DNA of 20,597 nucleotides, taken from IMG/VR virus record IMGVR_UViG_3300025137_000387, positions 1-20,597 of that record. The stretch is one strand, 5' to 3'. Positions within the stretch are counted from its first letter, which is position 1; every line of letters begins with the position of its first letter. This DNA is from a virus. Shown piece after piece: positions 14,604 to 20,591 of this stretch. Position numbers and translations under genes: made by a program. The notes below the pieces were generated by a model. That model did not search any database and was not told where the DNA came from. It saw only the letters and a list, made by a program, of their open reading frames with translations.

Positions 14604-15463
14604 GTGTATTTTGTTATCCTTTTCTTCATTTCTTTAATATATTCTTTACTTAATTCAATCATTATTGAATCTCTACCTAAATTTTCTGCTACTATACCTG
14701 TGGTTCCCAGGCCTGCAAAAGGGTCTAAAACTAGTCCTCCTTTTGGGCTTCCTGCAATAACACAAGGTTTTATTAGACCCCGAGGATAGGTAGCAAAATG
14801 TTCTGAGCTAGGAGCTGAATCTGAACTTTGAATCCAAACCGATCTTTTAGCTCTTAATCCTTCTTGTTTTGTCGCATCTTCCATGATTCCTGCATGGTCA
14901 AAATAGTATTTTTTTGTTTTACTAAATAAGAATATATACTCGTGCGATTTAGTACATCTATTCTTTACACTTTCTGGCATAGGATTTGGTTTGTGCCATA
15001 TTATATCTTGTCGTAAATACCAACCGCTCTCTTGTAGAGCTAGTGCCAATCTCCAGGGCATGCCTGTTAGTTGTAGATTGTTTTGGTATGTGTCTCCCAT
15101 GTTTAGCCAAAGTGTTCCATCATTTCTAAGAGCATTTTTTACAAAGGTGAATACTCTCACCATATTTTTTATAAATTTTTCAGGTGTATCTTCTAACCCT
15201 AATTGTTTATCTTCTGTTCTTACTGCCCCACATTTTGGACACTCTTTTTGATAGAACTCTTTAGGAGCTGATATGCCTGAACTTAAATGCCAAGACCTCA
15301 TAGCATCTCCTCTATGGTCGCAGTCAGCTTTACCACCTTTCCAAGTGCCAGTTCCATAATCTCTTAATAACCAATAAGGAGGGCTAGTAATACAGGTATT
15401 TACTGTCTTAGGTTTTAGCCTCGTCAGTTTCTGTATGCAGTCTCCTTGAATTATCTCTATCAT
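14600..15463 (-). CDS. DNA methyltransferase (N4-cytosine or N6-adenine, SPPY type)
   Basis: The 287-residue protein has the circularly permuted (beta-class) order: the catalytic TSPPYW near residues 26-31 and the S-adenosylmethionine site DPFAGLGTTG near 246-255. The N-terminal part contains an insertion with Cys48, His50, Cys75 and Cys78 (CDH ... CPKC), a likely zinc ribbon for target recognition. SPPY methyltransferases modify the exocyclic amino group of cytosine (N4) or adenine (N6), and the motif alone does not settle which. No restriction nuclease is next to it, so it is probably an orphan enzyme that protects phage DNA or marks it. The ATG has GGAGA about 8 bases upstream and overlaps the preceding small gene by 56 bases. 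Confidence 0.92.
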   Translation of the reverse strand: MIEIIQGDCIQKLTRLKPKTVNTCITSPPYWLLRDYGTGTWKGGKADCDHRGDAMRSWHLSSGISAPKEFYQKECPKCGAVRTEDKQLGLEDTPEKFIKNMVRVFTFVKNALRNDGTLWLNMGDTYQNNLQLTGMPWRLALALQESGWYLRQDIIWHKPNPMPESVKNRCTKSHEYIFLFSKTKKYYFDHAGIMEDATKQEGLRAKRSVWIQSSDSAPSSEHFATYPRGLIKPCVIAGSPKGGLVLDPFAGLGTTGIVAENLGRDSIMIELSKEYIKEMKKRITKYT

Positions 15464-15563
15464 CTAGTGTTTCTCCGCAGTGTGGACAAGTAACTGGTAG
15501 CTCCAGTAACTTGCATATCTTTTCATGTTTTCTAAAGTCCTTAGTGGAGGAAGTCATTTCCAT
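15408..15563 (-). CDS. Small CxxC-containing protein (51 aa)
   Basis: A 51-residue frame starts at an ATG with GGAG 7 bases upstream, inside the end of the previous small gene, and overlaps the methyltransferase start. The protein has KHEKICKLL followed by VTCPHCGET, a CPHC knuckle with an extra Cys and His before it that could hold one zinc ion. A second ATG two codons in is possible. Small zinc-knuckle proteins are common in phage early regions, and no specific function is suggested. Support comes from the ribosome site, chaining and cysteine pattern only. Confidence 0.5.
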   Translation of the reverse strand: MEMTSSTKDFRKHEKICKLLELPVTCPHCGETLDDRDNSRRLHTETDEAKT

Positions 15564-15711
15564 ACTCAAACTCCATTTGTTCTTCAAACATTGGTCTAAA
15601 CTCTTCTAAATCTGGTATATCAATAAGAATACCTGCTTCTCTTAGAGTATAAAGTTCTCTTGCATACTTTACATATGCTATTTGTAATTGTTCTTCTGTG
15701 TATAATATCAT
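15541..15711 (-). CDS. Small acidic hypothetical protein (56 aa)
   Basis: A 56-residue frame starts at an ATG that overlaps the preceding stop (ATGA), with AGGA 4-5 bases upstream. The product is acidic and helical: MILYTEEQLQIAYVKYAREL, then a run ending FEEQMEFEYGNDF. There are no cysteines or membrane segments. Unrecognised. Similar small acidic helical proteins abound in marine phage replication regions. It may bind the methyltransferase or helicase, but nothing in the sequence shows this. Confidence 0.58.
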   Translation of the reverse strand: MILYTEEQLQIAYVKYARELYTLREAGILIDIPDLEEFRPMFEEQMEFEYGNDFLH

Positions 15712-15875
15712 AAGTTCCTAAATATTTTTACTACTTGTTTTTGTCTGTACCATAGACCATTAAAAGTTTTTATACTTTGTGTATCTTTGCTTTCAATAAT
15801 CCAGTTTTTTACTCCTATCCAATTCTTCTCCATGAATAGTCTGTGTGTACCTGTGTCGTCTAATAATAATCTCAT
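15708..15875 (-). CDS. Small basic hypothetical protein (55 aa)
   Basis: A 55-residue frame starts at an ATG overlapping the helicase stop (ATGA), with GAGG about 10 bases upstream, and ends ATGA into the next small gene. The protein (MRLLLDDTGTHRLFMEKNWI at the start) is Trp-rich and basic towards the C-terminus (WYRQKQVVKIFRNL). No known motif. The four-base overlaps at both ends make translation likely. Function unknown. Confidence 0.58.
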   Translation of the reverse strand: MRLLLDDTGTHRLFMEKNWIGVKNWIIESKDTQSIKTFNGLWYRQKQVVKIFRNL

Positions 15876-17233
15876 AAATCTTGTGCCTCTTCGCCGTCTA
15901 TTCCAAGTCCCATATCTTCTTTCATTTTTGTTTTTTCTGCTGGAGTTAATGCTGAAGCGGGACCTATCCTCAGCGATTTCCAGTCAACATGACTTGAGAA
16001 GCCTTTAACTTCATTGTTTCTCATTTTGGTACAATTGAATGTCATACATTGGTCTGCTGGTTCCCAAGTTTCGAGGGAATAAGCAGCATCTGCTGCATCG
16101 AGAATACCTTTTGCAAATCTAGCCTCTCCACTAGAATCTGTCTGATAAGGAGCGAAAACCAAAGTTTCATACTCTTGAGCATAAGACTTTAGTTTCTTAC
16201 TTATTTCAATTTGCTCCTGCCAATCATATTGGCTATTTTTGCCTGGTGCATTGTGGCGACGAACTTGGTTTAGATAATCTACGATTACGATACCAATGTC
16301 TGAACGACTGACCCTCTTATCGAGTTCGCTTTGAATTTTTGAGAGAGTGAGGGCTGGATCGTAGATTACATCTAGTTGTCTGTCTTCATGTAAAGGATTC
16401 TTTGTTAAGTTCCTATGGAACTCATCAAAGTCTCTATGTGATTCATATTCTTTTAAGAGTTCGTCTCCACCCTGAAAACGATTTGCCCACCAACTAGCAA
16501 CAGAGTTCCATTCATCTGTACTCATGAGTTTATCACGAATATTAGTAAATGTTATTCCTGTACTAATTGAGCACATTCTTTGTAAGATAGAACGACTGTC
16601 CATTTCAATAGTGAAATATATAGCAGTTCTGCCTGAATCGTATACATTAACAGCAAGGTTACAGGAAGTCAAAGACTTACCTGAACCTCGTCGTCCACCC
16701 ACTAGCACAAGGTCTTTGGGTGAAAATTTGACGCTTGCGTCATATTCTGTATTAAGTCCTAAAGGTAAATACTTTGCTCTTTGTTCATCATCTTCGAATA
16801 AAGTAATCGTTTGCATACTTTCTGAAGGTGGTGTTACATCTACCTTATCACTTACATTTAGGACTATTTCTTGTAATTGTTCTATATTTTCTTCTGCACT
16901 AGCCATAGTGACAGTTTTTTCCACATAAGAATCCAACTCATCTAAAATTTCTGTTTGGGTAAATTCATTCTTTAGGTAATCGAGTAGCATGTCTGCATCT
17001 ACTTCGACTTCGATAGATTCGATTGCGGATAATTTTTCGAGAACTTTTTGGTCTCTTTGACCTGTGGTGAGTTCCTCGAAAGTTGGGAGAGATTGATAAT
17101 TGTCTACGTGCTTTTCCAAGATGTTGAAAATCCCTCGGTACTCATTAGGCAAATAAATTTCTTTTACCTGAGACCAAGTCTCTAAATCTTGTTGTATAAC
17201 TACTTGTTTCAGTAATGCACTGGCAATATTCAT
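15872..17233 (-). CDS. DnaB-family replicative helicase
   Basis: The 453-residue protein unwinds DNA at the fork as a ring helicase. A helical N-terminal domain (about 1-150) is followed by a RecA-like motor: Walker A GGRRGSGKS (179-187), a catalytic glutamate region FTIEMDS, Walker B IGIVIVDYLNQV (about 316-327) and later motif FAPYQTD. It resembles T4 gp41 and T5 D6. It lies directly after a rho-independent terminator, and its ribosome site (GAGAGAG, 7 bases from the ATG) begins where the terminator's T run ends. Expression must come from read-through or an unseen promoter, which would keep helicase levels below those of the preceding DNA-binding protein. The low-complexity C-terminus (KTKMKEDMG) is probably flexible. 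Confidence 0.92.
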   Translation of the reverse strand: MNIASALLKQVVIQQDLETWSQVKEIYLPNEYRGIFNILEKHVDNYQSLPTFEELTTGQRDQKVLEKLSAIESIEVEVDADMLLDYLKNEFTQTEILDELDSYVEKTVTMASAEENIEQLQEIVLNVSDKVDVTPPSESMQTITLFEDDEQRAKYLPLGLNTEYDASVKFSPKDLVLVGGRRGSGKSLTSCNLAVNVYDSGRTAIYFTIEMDSRSILQRMCSISTGITFTNIRDKLMSTDEWNSVASWWANRFQGGDELLKEYESHRDFDEFHRNLTKNPLHEDRQLDVIYDPALTLSKIQSELDKRVSRSDIGIVIVDYLNQVRRHNAPGKNSQYDWQEQIEISKKLKSYAQEYETLVFAPYQTDSSGEARFAKGILDAADAAYSLETWEPADQCMTFNCTKMRNNEVKGFSSHVDWKSLRIGPASALTPAEKTKMKEDMGLGIDGEEAQDL

Positions 17234-17246
17234 CTATATCTCTCTC

Positions 17247-17273
17247 AAAAAAAGGGAGGGATTGCCCCTCCCT
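17247..17273 (-). terminator. Rho-independent terminator
   Basis: Read on the minus strand, an 8-bp perfect stem (AGGGAGGG / CCCTCCCT, six of eight pairs G-C) with a 5-base loop is followed by seven T. It is 16 bases beyond the stop of the four-repeat DNA-binding protein gene and 14 bases before the helicase ATG. It is the only clear terminator in the window. It would end most transcripts from the 18.8-kb promoter after the DNA-binding protein. Confidence 0.9.
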
Positions 17274-17288
17274 GCTAAATATTGCTAG

Positions 17289-18005
17289 TTAGCCTATTTC
17301 TTTTCTAGCTGCACCATTATAATCAGCACACTGAAGACCACGCCTTGTCAACATAGTTTTCACGCCTCTTACTGTTTTGCCAATGTCATCGGCAATTGCT
17401 TGTACAGTCATTTCAGAAATGTCAAGTTCAGCTAATACGTCAGCTTTGCTTGAACCTTTTGTATGCTCTTGCTTAGGAATAGCGTTGATGTCGCCACTTC
17501 TTAGTAATGATAGAGCTTTTCCTCTAATAGAGTTTACAGATTTGCCAAGTGAATCAGCGATAGCTTCTACGAAAGCGCCATCGTTAACCATTGTTACAAA
17601 CTGCTCTTCTTCTTGAGGAGTGTAAGTTCTAACACTCTCAGGCTTAGGAGCTGGTTTGACATGCTCTGTTAATTCCATTGAAAGAATTTTTCCTTGAATT
17701 GATTTTGCACTAAATGCTCCACCATCAAAGTTTGATGCTATTTCAGCATATGTATATACTCCACTATTGTCTGAGACAAAGTTTTGTAGGGTTGCTTCTT
17801 GCTCTTCTGAGAAAGACTTTGAAGCGGATGCAGAAGCTAATTCTACATCAAAACCCATTTTTCTTAGCTTTGAAGATACACTTCTTGTAGAAGTTTCTAA
17901 ATCTTCGGCAGCTTCTGCAACCATTGCCTGTGTTACAGGGCTTGAGTCACCGATGAAGTCCACTAGTTGCTGTGTTCTTTCATCTGTCCATTTTGGTAAT
18001 GCCAT
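17289..18005 (-). CDS. Tandem helix-turn-helix DNA-binding protein (T5 D5-like by position)
   Basis: The 238-residue protein consists of four degenerate repeats, each about 45-50 residues, ending in a recognition-helix-like stretch: residues 39-53 (STRSVSSKLRKMGFD), 99-112 (SAKSIQGKILSMEL), 154-168 (GKSVNSIRGKALSLL) and 209-224 (GKTVRGVKTMLTRRGL). The first three begin with a Myb-like 'WT/FS/YT-x-E-x' helix. This is a string of small helical DNA-binding domains. It lies between the ligase and replicative helicase, where T5 encodes gpD5, an abundant DNA-binding protein needed for late transcription and replication. A strong promoter upstream and a terminator immediately downstream imply heavy expression. 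The D5 equivalence is inference from order and type. A nucleoid-like or regulatory role fits. Confidence 0.78.
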   Translation of the reverse strand: MALPKWTDERTQQLVDFIGDSSPVTQAMVAEAAEDLETSTRSVSSKLRKMGFDVELASASASKSFSEEQEATLQNFVSDNSGVYTYAEIASNFDGGAFSAKSIQGKILSMELTEHVKPAPKPESVRTYTPQEEEQFVTMVNDGAFVEAIADSLGKSVNSIRGKALSLLRSGDINAIPKQEHTKGSSKADVLAELDISEMTVQAIADDIGKTVRGVKTMLTRRGLQCADYNGAARKEIG

Positions 18006-18009
18006 TTTT

Positions 18010-18765
18010 CTAATTTTCCTTAATTAAATGTTTTATATTATCGTAAATTTTAATACCCATATCTTGGGCTTTATTAGTTTTTGAAGACTCTATACCACTC
18101 TCGTTTAATAGAATCGTTACTTTACTTGTAAGACTGTCCTTTGTCTCAAATCCATAGTTTTGTAAAACTTTCTGAGCTGCAGCCTTACTAGGGTAGCTCT
18201 TTAGTTTACCTGTTATACAAACCACACCTTTAGTGTAGTTGACTTTAGGTTTCTCACAAGAGAAAGAAAAAGGCAGGTCATTGTACTCATTTGGATAAAA
18301 AATATTTTCTAACCAGTTGGTTAGGTTCGACGCCGCTTTAGGACCGAGACCGCTATCTATACATTTTTGTAAGGTTATCTCTGATATATTTGAGACCTTT
18401 GTAGTCAATTTATTAGAAGCGCTCCGCCCTATCAGCGGTATCGAAAAAGCGGGAAGAAGTGTTGTTAAGTCTGCTGATTTAGAATTTTCTATCTCAGCAA
18501 ACAACTTAGCCCCTAACCTTTCCGAATCCAAAAGAGAAATAATCTCCTCTTCAGTGAAAGAATAGACTTCATGATAGTCCTGAAGTTCTAACTTTTCAAT
18601 TGTTGCTTTTCCCAAACCTTTAATACTTAAAGACTTGGCAAAGTGTTCTATCTTTTTAGAACTCTGAGCAGGACAATCTACATTGCGACAAAATAATTGG
18701 TCATTCACAGTATCGAGCATTGTGTTACAAGCTGGACAATGTGTAGGTATAATTATTTCTTGCAT
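18010..18765 (-). CDS. NAD+-dependent DNA ligase, C-terminal half (zinc finger, HhH, BRCT)
   Basis: The 251-residue protein corresponds to the DNA-binding half of bacterial LigA. It begins at the zinc finger (CPAC near residues 8-11, second pair in CRNVDC), continues with helix-hairpin-helix repeats (IKGLGKATIEKL and GLGPKAASNL) and ends with a BRCT domain (about 173-251, including VVCITGKL). The adenylating half is on a separate gene upstream, after two intervening genes. The break falls in the linker that precedes 'PTHCP' in E. coli LigA. It has its own promoter and a ribosome site (GAGAGA, 8 bases from the ATG). It should assemble with the N-terminal half to form the working ligase, as the two subunits of T5 ligase are thought to do. 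Confidence 0.92.
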   Translation of the reverse strand: MQEIIIPTHCPACNTMLDTVNDQLFCRNVDCPAQSSKKIEHFAKSLSIKGLGKATIEKLELQDYHEVYSFTEEEIISLLDSERLGAKLFAEIENSKSADLTTLLPAFSIPLIGRSASNKLTTKVSNISEITLQKCIDSGLGPKAASNLTNWLENIFYPNEYNDLPFSFSCEKPKVNYTKGVVCITGKLKSYPSKAAAQKVLQNYGFETKDSLTSKVTILLNESGIESSKTNKAQDMGIKIYDNIKHLIKEN

Positions 18766-18794
18766 AAAATCTGTCTCTCTTTCATTTTTATAAT

Positions 18795-18836
18795 TATATT
18801 ATACTAAAGATTTAACCATTTGTCAAGAATTATTTT
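18795..18836. repeat. 42-bp direct repeat carrying a promoter, copy 1
   Basis: This stretch matches 20234-20275 at 41 of 42 positions (the only difference is at 18809/20248) in the same orientation. It contains the -35 and -10 boxes and the A/T-rich flank upstream of the -35. The two copies bracket the ligase N-terminal gene, the coiled-coil gene and the GIY-YIG gene. Confidence 0.9.
18798..18826 (-). promoter_or_regulatory. Sigma70-type promoter for ligase C-terminal half and DNA-binding protein
   Basis: Minus-strand TTGACA (18821-18826), 17-base spacer, TATAAT (18798-18803). The stop codon of the GIY-YIG gene (TGA, 18823-18825) lies inside the -35 box. Here the ATG is 32 bases beyond the -10, leaving a leader of about 25 bases with a normal ribosome site, unlike its twin at 20.25 kb. 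Confidence 0.9.
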
Positions 18837-19191
18837 TTGGGAAGTCCTGTAAGATAGTAGATGAAATTTCGAAACACTCTGTATGTCCACCAAACTTTTG
18901 TTTTGGTTTATAACTATCGTCTTTAAACTTTTCATGTAAGTACTGTTCCCACTTCCAACAATTATAGATGGTGTCTGTATAAGTTCTCTGGATTCGTAGG
19001 TCATAACCTTTGAATCCTCTACTTCTTTTTATTACGTGTCGCCAGTCTTTACCACTTGCTATTCCTACTTTGATACATTCTCTTTCGAATGTTCTTTGGT
19101 TTACTAGAATTACTCCATATAACACACCTTCTCTTTCTTGTTCAGAGGGGTGGTTATTAAAGTAAGTTTGATTATATACTCCTCCACTCAT
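18823..19191 (-). CDS. GIY-YIG-like nuclease inserted between ligase halves
   Basis: The 122-residue protein resembles the GIY-YIG nuclease fold (T5orf172 / MUG113-like branch). It has LYGVILV (residues 24-30, the GIY strand), then IKVGIASG (40-47, the YIG strand), a basic helix with Arg51 and Arg56, the catalytic-type glutamate in WEQYLHEKF (Glu82) and the closing strand TECFEI (104-109). The YIG tyrosine is replaced by lysine-valine, as in some of this branch. There is no separate DNA-binding domain. Stand-alone proteins of this type can be homing or mobile-gene nucleases. Its place between the two ligase halves supports that, but a host-takeover or repair role is also possible. It starts ATGA-coupled to the 36-residue gene. 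Confidence 0.7.
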   Translation of the reverse strand: MSGGVYNQTYFNNHPSEQEREGVLYGVILVNQRTFERECIKVGIASGKDWRHVIKRSRGFKGYDLRIQRTYTDTIYNCWKWEQYLHEKFKDDSYKPKQKFGGHTECFEISSTILQDFPKNNS

Positions 19192-19298
19192 TTTTCTTCT
19201 TTGAGCTTTTCATTGAGTTCTTCTATTCTTTTATATAATCTATAAATTTGTTCTGTTTGTTCTGCTACTTGCTTCTTGAGCATTTCTACTTCTGTCAA
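19188..19298 (-). CDS. 36-residue coiled-coil peptide
   Basis: A tiny frame begins at a TTG overlapping the stop of the ligase N-terminal gene (TTGA), with AAGGAGAG about 6 bases upstream, the best ribosome site in this cluster, and ends ATGA into the GIY-YIG gene. The peptide (starting MTEVEMLKKQVAEQTEQIYR) is one long charged heptad helix: Val3/Met6/Val11/Ile18/Leu21/Ile25/Leu28/Leu32 fall on one face, so it should form a coiled coil. Function unknown. It could dimerise or tether a neighbour's product. Too short for most gene finders, but site and overlaps support it. Confidence 0.6.
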   Translation of the reverse strand: MTEVEMLKKQVAEQTEQIYRLYKRIEELNEKLKEEK

Positions 19299-20230
19299 TC
19301 TACTCTCCTTAGTACTTGCGGTATTATCTTACCTGCTCTAATTACTTCTATCTTACAACCTAGTTCTAAGTTGAGAGCTTCTATTATTGACTTGTTATGT
19401 AGTGTAGCTTTTGATACCAATGCTCCTTCTATGTCTATTGGGTCGAAGTGGGCAACTGGCGATACTGCGCCTGATTTGCCTACTTGCCATGTAACTGACT
19501 GGAGTATAGTGACTACACCTGTTTCCTGTTTCTTCAGAGCAAAGGCTCCTCTAGGGTGATGGCTAGTATACCCGTAGTTATCGAACCTATCGTTCTTTGC
19601 TACACGGAATACAGAACCATCTTTAGGAAAGTTAGTATAGTCACTACATATGGCAGTATCAAATCCAAGATTCGCTAAGAACCTCATATCCGATACGTAG
19701 TTGTCTGTTATGTATGGAGAAAGCCCATGTGCTACAAAGTATAAATCTCTTGTAGCAAACTCTTGAGAGCTTTTTAATCCAAGCGCACCTGCTGCATAGT
19801 TTCTTGCATTAGGTATGCTTTTAGGAGCTACTACTTCTCCACTAATTTGTAGTACTCCTTCGTAATCTATTTGTTGTGGCACTAGATGTCTAATATTAAA
19901 AGTAATATCAAGTCCTTCAATGCCATCTCCTCTTGTTAGTGCTTTCTGAAATTCTCCACCACCATAAATCATGCTTATTGCAGCACCATCTAATTTAGCT
20001 GTAGTAATAAAATCATCACTGCCCCAATCTGGAGCAGTGTCGATTCCGCTTATCACTTTCTGGAGGGAAAACAATGGGAACATATGCCTGTATCTACGCT
20101 CATAAGAACTCTTATAGCCGATACTCTCAGCAGTTGCCATTGTTGAAAGATAATCAAAAACCTCATCACTCATAATGGGGGAACCACTATAGTACGCTTC
20201 TTTCGCTGTCTTGATAAGATTTTCTAACAT
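19295..20230 (-). CDS. ligA: NAD+-dependent DNA ligase, N-terminal half (adenylation and OB fold)
   Basis: The 311-residue protein seals nicks using NAD+. The start shows a shortened domain Ia (AYYSGSPIMSDEVFDYL, about 12-28) that binds the nicotinamide end of NAD+. The nucleotidyltransferase domain has the adenylated lysine in AKLDGAA (Lys79), TRGDGIEGLDIT (99-110), SGEVV (130-134), DGSVFRV (204-210, arginine where most ligases have lysine) and PRGAFALKK (226-234). The OB fold follows (WQVGKSGAVSPVA to AGKIIPQVL). It ends cleanly after the OB fold. The zinc finger, HhH and BRCT parts are on the gene at 18010-18765. A promoter ends 6 bases before the ATG with no ribosome site, so the message should be leaderless. 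Confidence 0.93.
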   Translation of the reverse strand: MLENLIKTAKEAYYSGSPIMSDEVFDYLSTMATAESIGYKSSYERRYRHMFPLFSLQKVISGIDTAPDWGSDDFITTAKLDGAAISMIYGGGEFQKALTRGDGIEGLDITFNIRHLVPQQIDYEGVLQISGEVVAPKSIPNARNYAAGALGLKSSQEFATRDLYFVAHGLSPYITDNYVSDMRFLANLGFDTAICSDYTNFPKDGSVFRVAKNDRFDNYGYTSHHPRGAFALKKQETGVVTILQSVTWQVGKSGAVSPVAHFDPIDIEGALVSKATLHNKSIIEALNLELGCKIEVIRAGKIIPQVLRRVD

Positions 20231-20233
20231 TTA

Positions 20234-20275
20234 TATATTATACTAAAAATTTAACCATTTGTCAAGAATTATTTT
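20234..20275. repeat. 42-bp direct repeat carrying a promoter, copy 2
   Basis: This copy matches 18795-18836 with a single difference, same orientation, 1439 bases apart. It covers the promoter and the last bases of the 95-aa gene (its TAA stop is inside the repeat). Exchange between the copies would delete or duplicate the ligase N-half/coil/nuclease block. Confidence 0.9.
20237..20265 (-). promoter_or_regulatory. Sigma70-type promoter for ligase N-terminal half, predicted leaderless
   Basis: Minus-strand TTGACA (20260-20265), 17-base spacer, TATAAT (20237-20242). Only six bases (ATATAA) separate the -10 from the ligase ATG at 20230, which places the expected RNA start at the start codon. 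No Shine-Dalgarno is present. Confidence 0.9.
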
Positions 20276-20556
20276 CCGATATGTTCTATCTCTTCTTTTG
20301 GTATAACTTGATACGCTCCCTTGTTGTATGCTATAGATACTGTGTAATTACTACTTGCTTCCTTTTTGTAAGAGGAATCGCGCGCAGGAGTATACTGGCT
20401 CACAGGAGCCGAAGGGTATTGTGTGGTAGTCCTACGGAATGTAGGCTCGGGAGCAAAGGTTTTCCACTGTTGCGTCTCTGTCTGTACAGCTTTAGTAACT
20501 TTGCTTTTGCGTTTACGACCGTGTTGGTCATATCTGAGGTTGTTCTTAATAATCAT
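20269..20556 (-). CDS. Small basic hypothetical protein (95 aa)
   Basis: The protein has a strongly basic N-terminus (DQHGRKRKSKVTK, residues 10-22), a middle rich in Thr, Ser, Pro, Gln and Tyr that is probably disordered, and a compact end (VSIAYNKGAYQVIPKEEIEHIGK) likely to form a short beta hairpin plus helix. I recall similar 'AYNKGAYQVI' C-termini in small proteins of marine phages, but no function. The basic head suggests nucleic acid or partner binding. It is the first gene of this visible cluster and has its own promoter 6 bases before the ATG, without a ribosome site. The TAA stop lies in the next promoter's flank. Confidence 0.75.
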   Translation of the reverse strand: MIIKNNLRYDQHGRKRKSKVTKAVQTETQQWKTFAPEPTFRRTTTQYPSAPVSQYTPARDSSYKKEASSNYTVSIAYNKGAYQVIPKEEIEHIGK

Positions 20557-20562
20557 AAATAT

Positions 20563-20591
20563 ATTATACTAAATTTTTAAGGAATTGTCAA
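20563..20591 (-). promoter_or_regulatory. Sigma70-type promoter for the 95-aa gene, predicted leaderless
   Basis: Minus-strand TTGACA (20586-20591), 17-base spacer, TATAAT (20563-20568), then six bases (ATATTT) to the ATG at 20556. The spacer and downstream bases (TTTAGTATAATATAT) match the ligase and polymerase promoters closely. No ribosome-binding site between -10 and ATG. Confidence 0.88.

Noticed and set aside
17323-17351. TTGACA and TATAAT near the end of the four-repeat gene as a helicase promoter
   Set aside because: The boxes are there on the minus strand but separated by about 24 bases, too far for sigma70, and they lie upstream of the terminator.
18804-19004. 66-codon minus-strand frame within the GIY-YIG gene
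   Set aside because: It overlaps the better-supported nuclease frame in a different phase and runs into the promoter.
18766-19294. Split ligase as a sequencing frameshift of one ligase gene
   Set aside because: About 530 bases with two other frames, a promoter and separate start signals lie between the halves, so one or two base errors cannot explain it.
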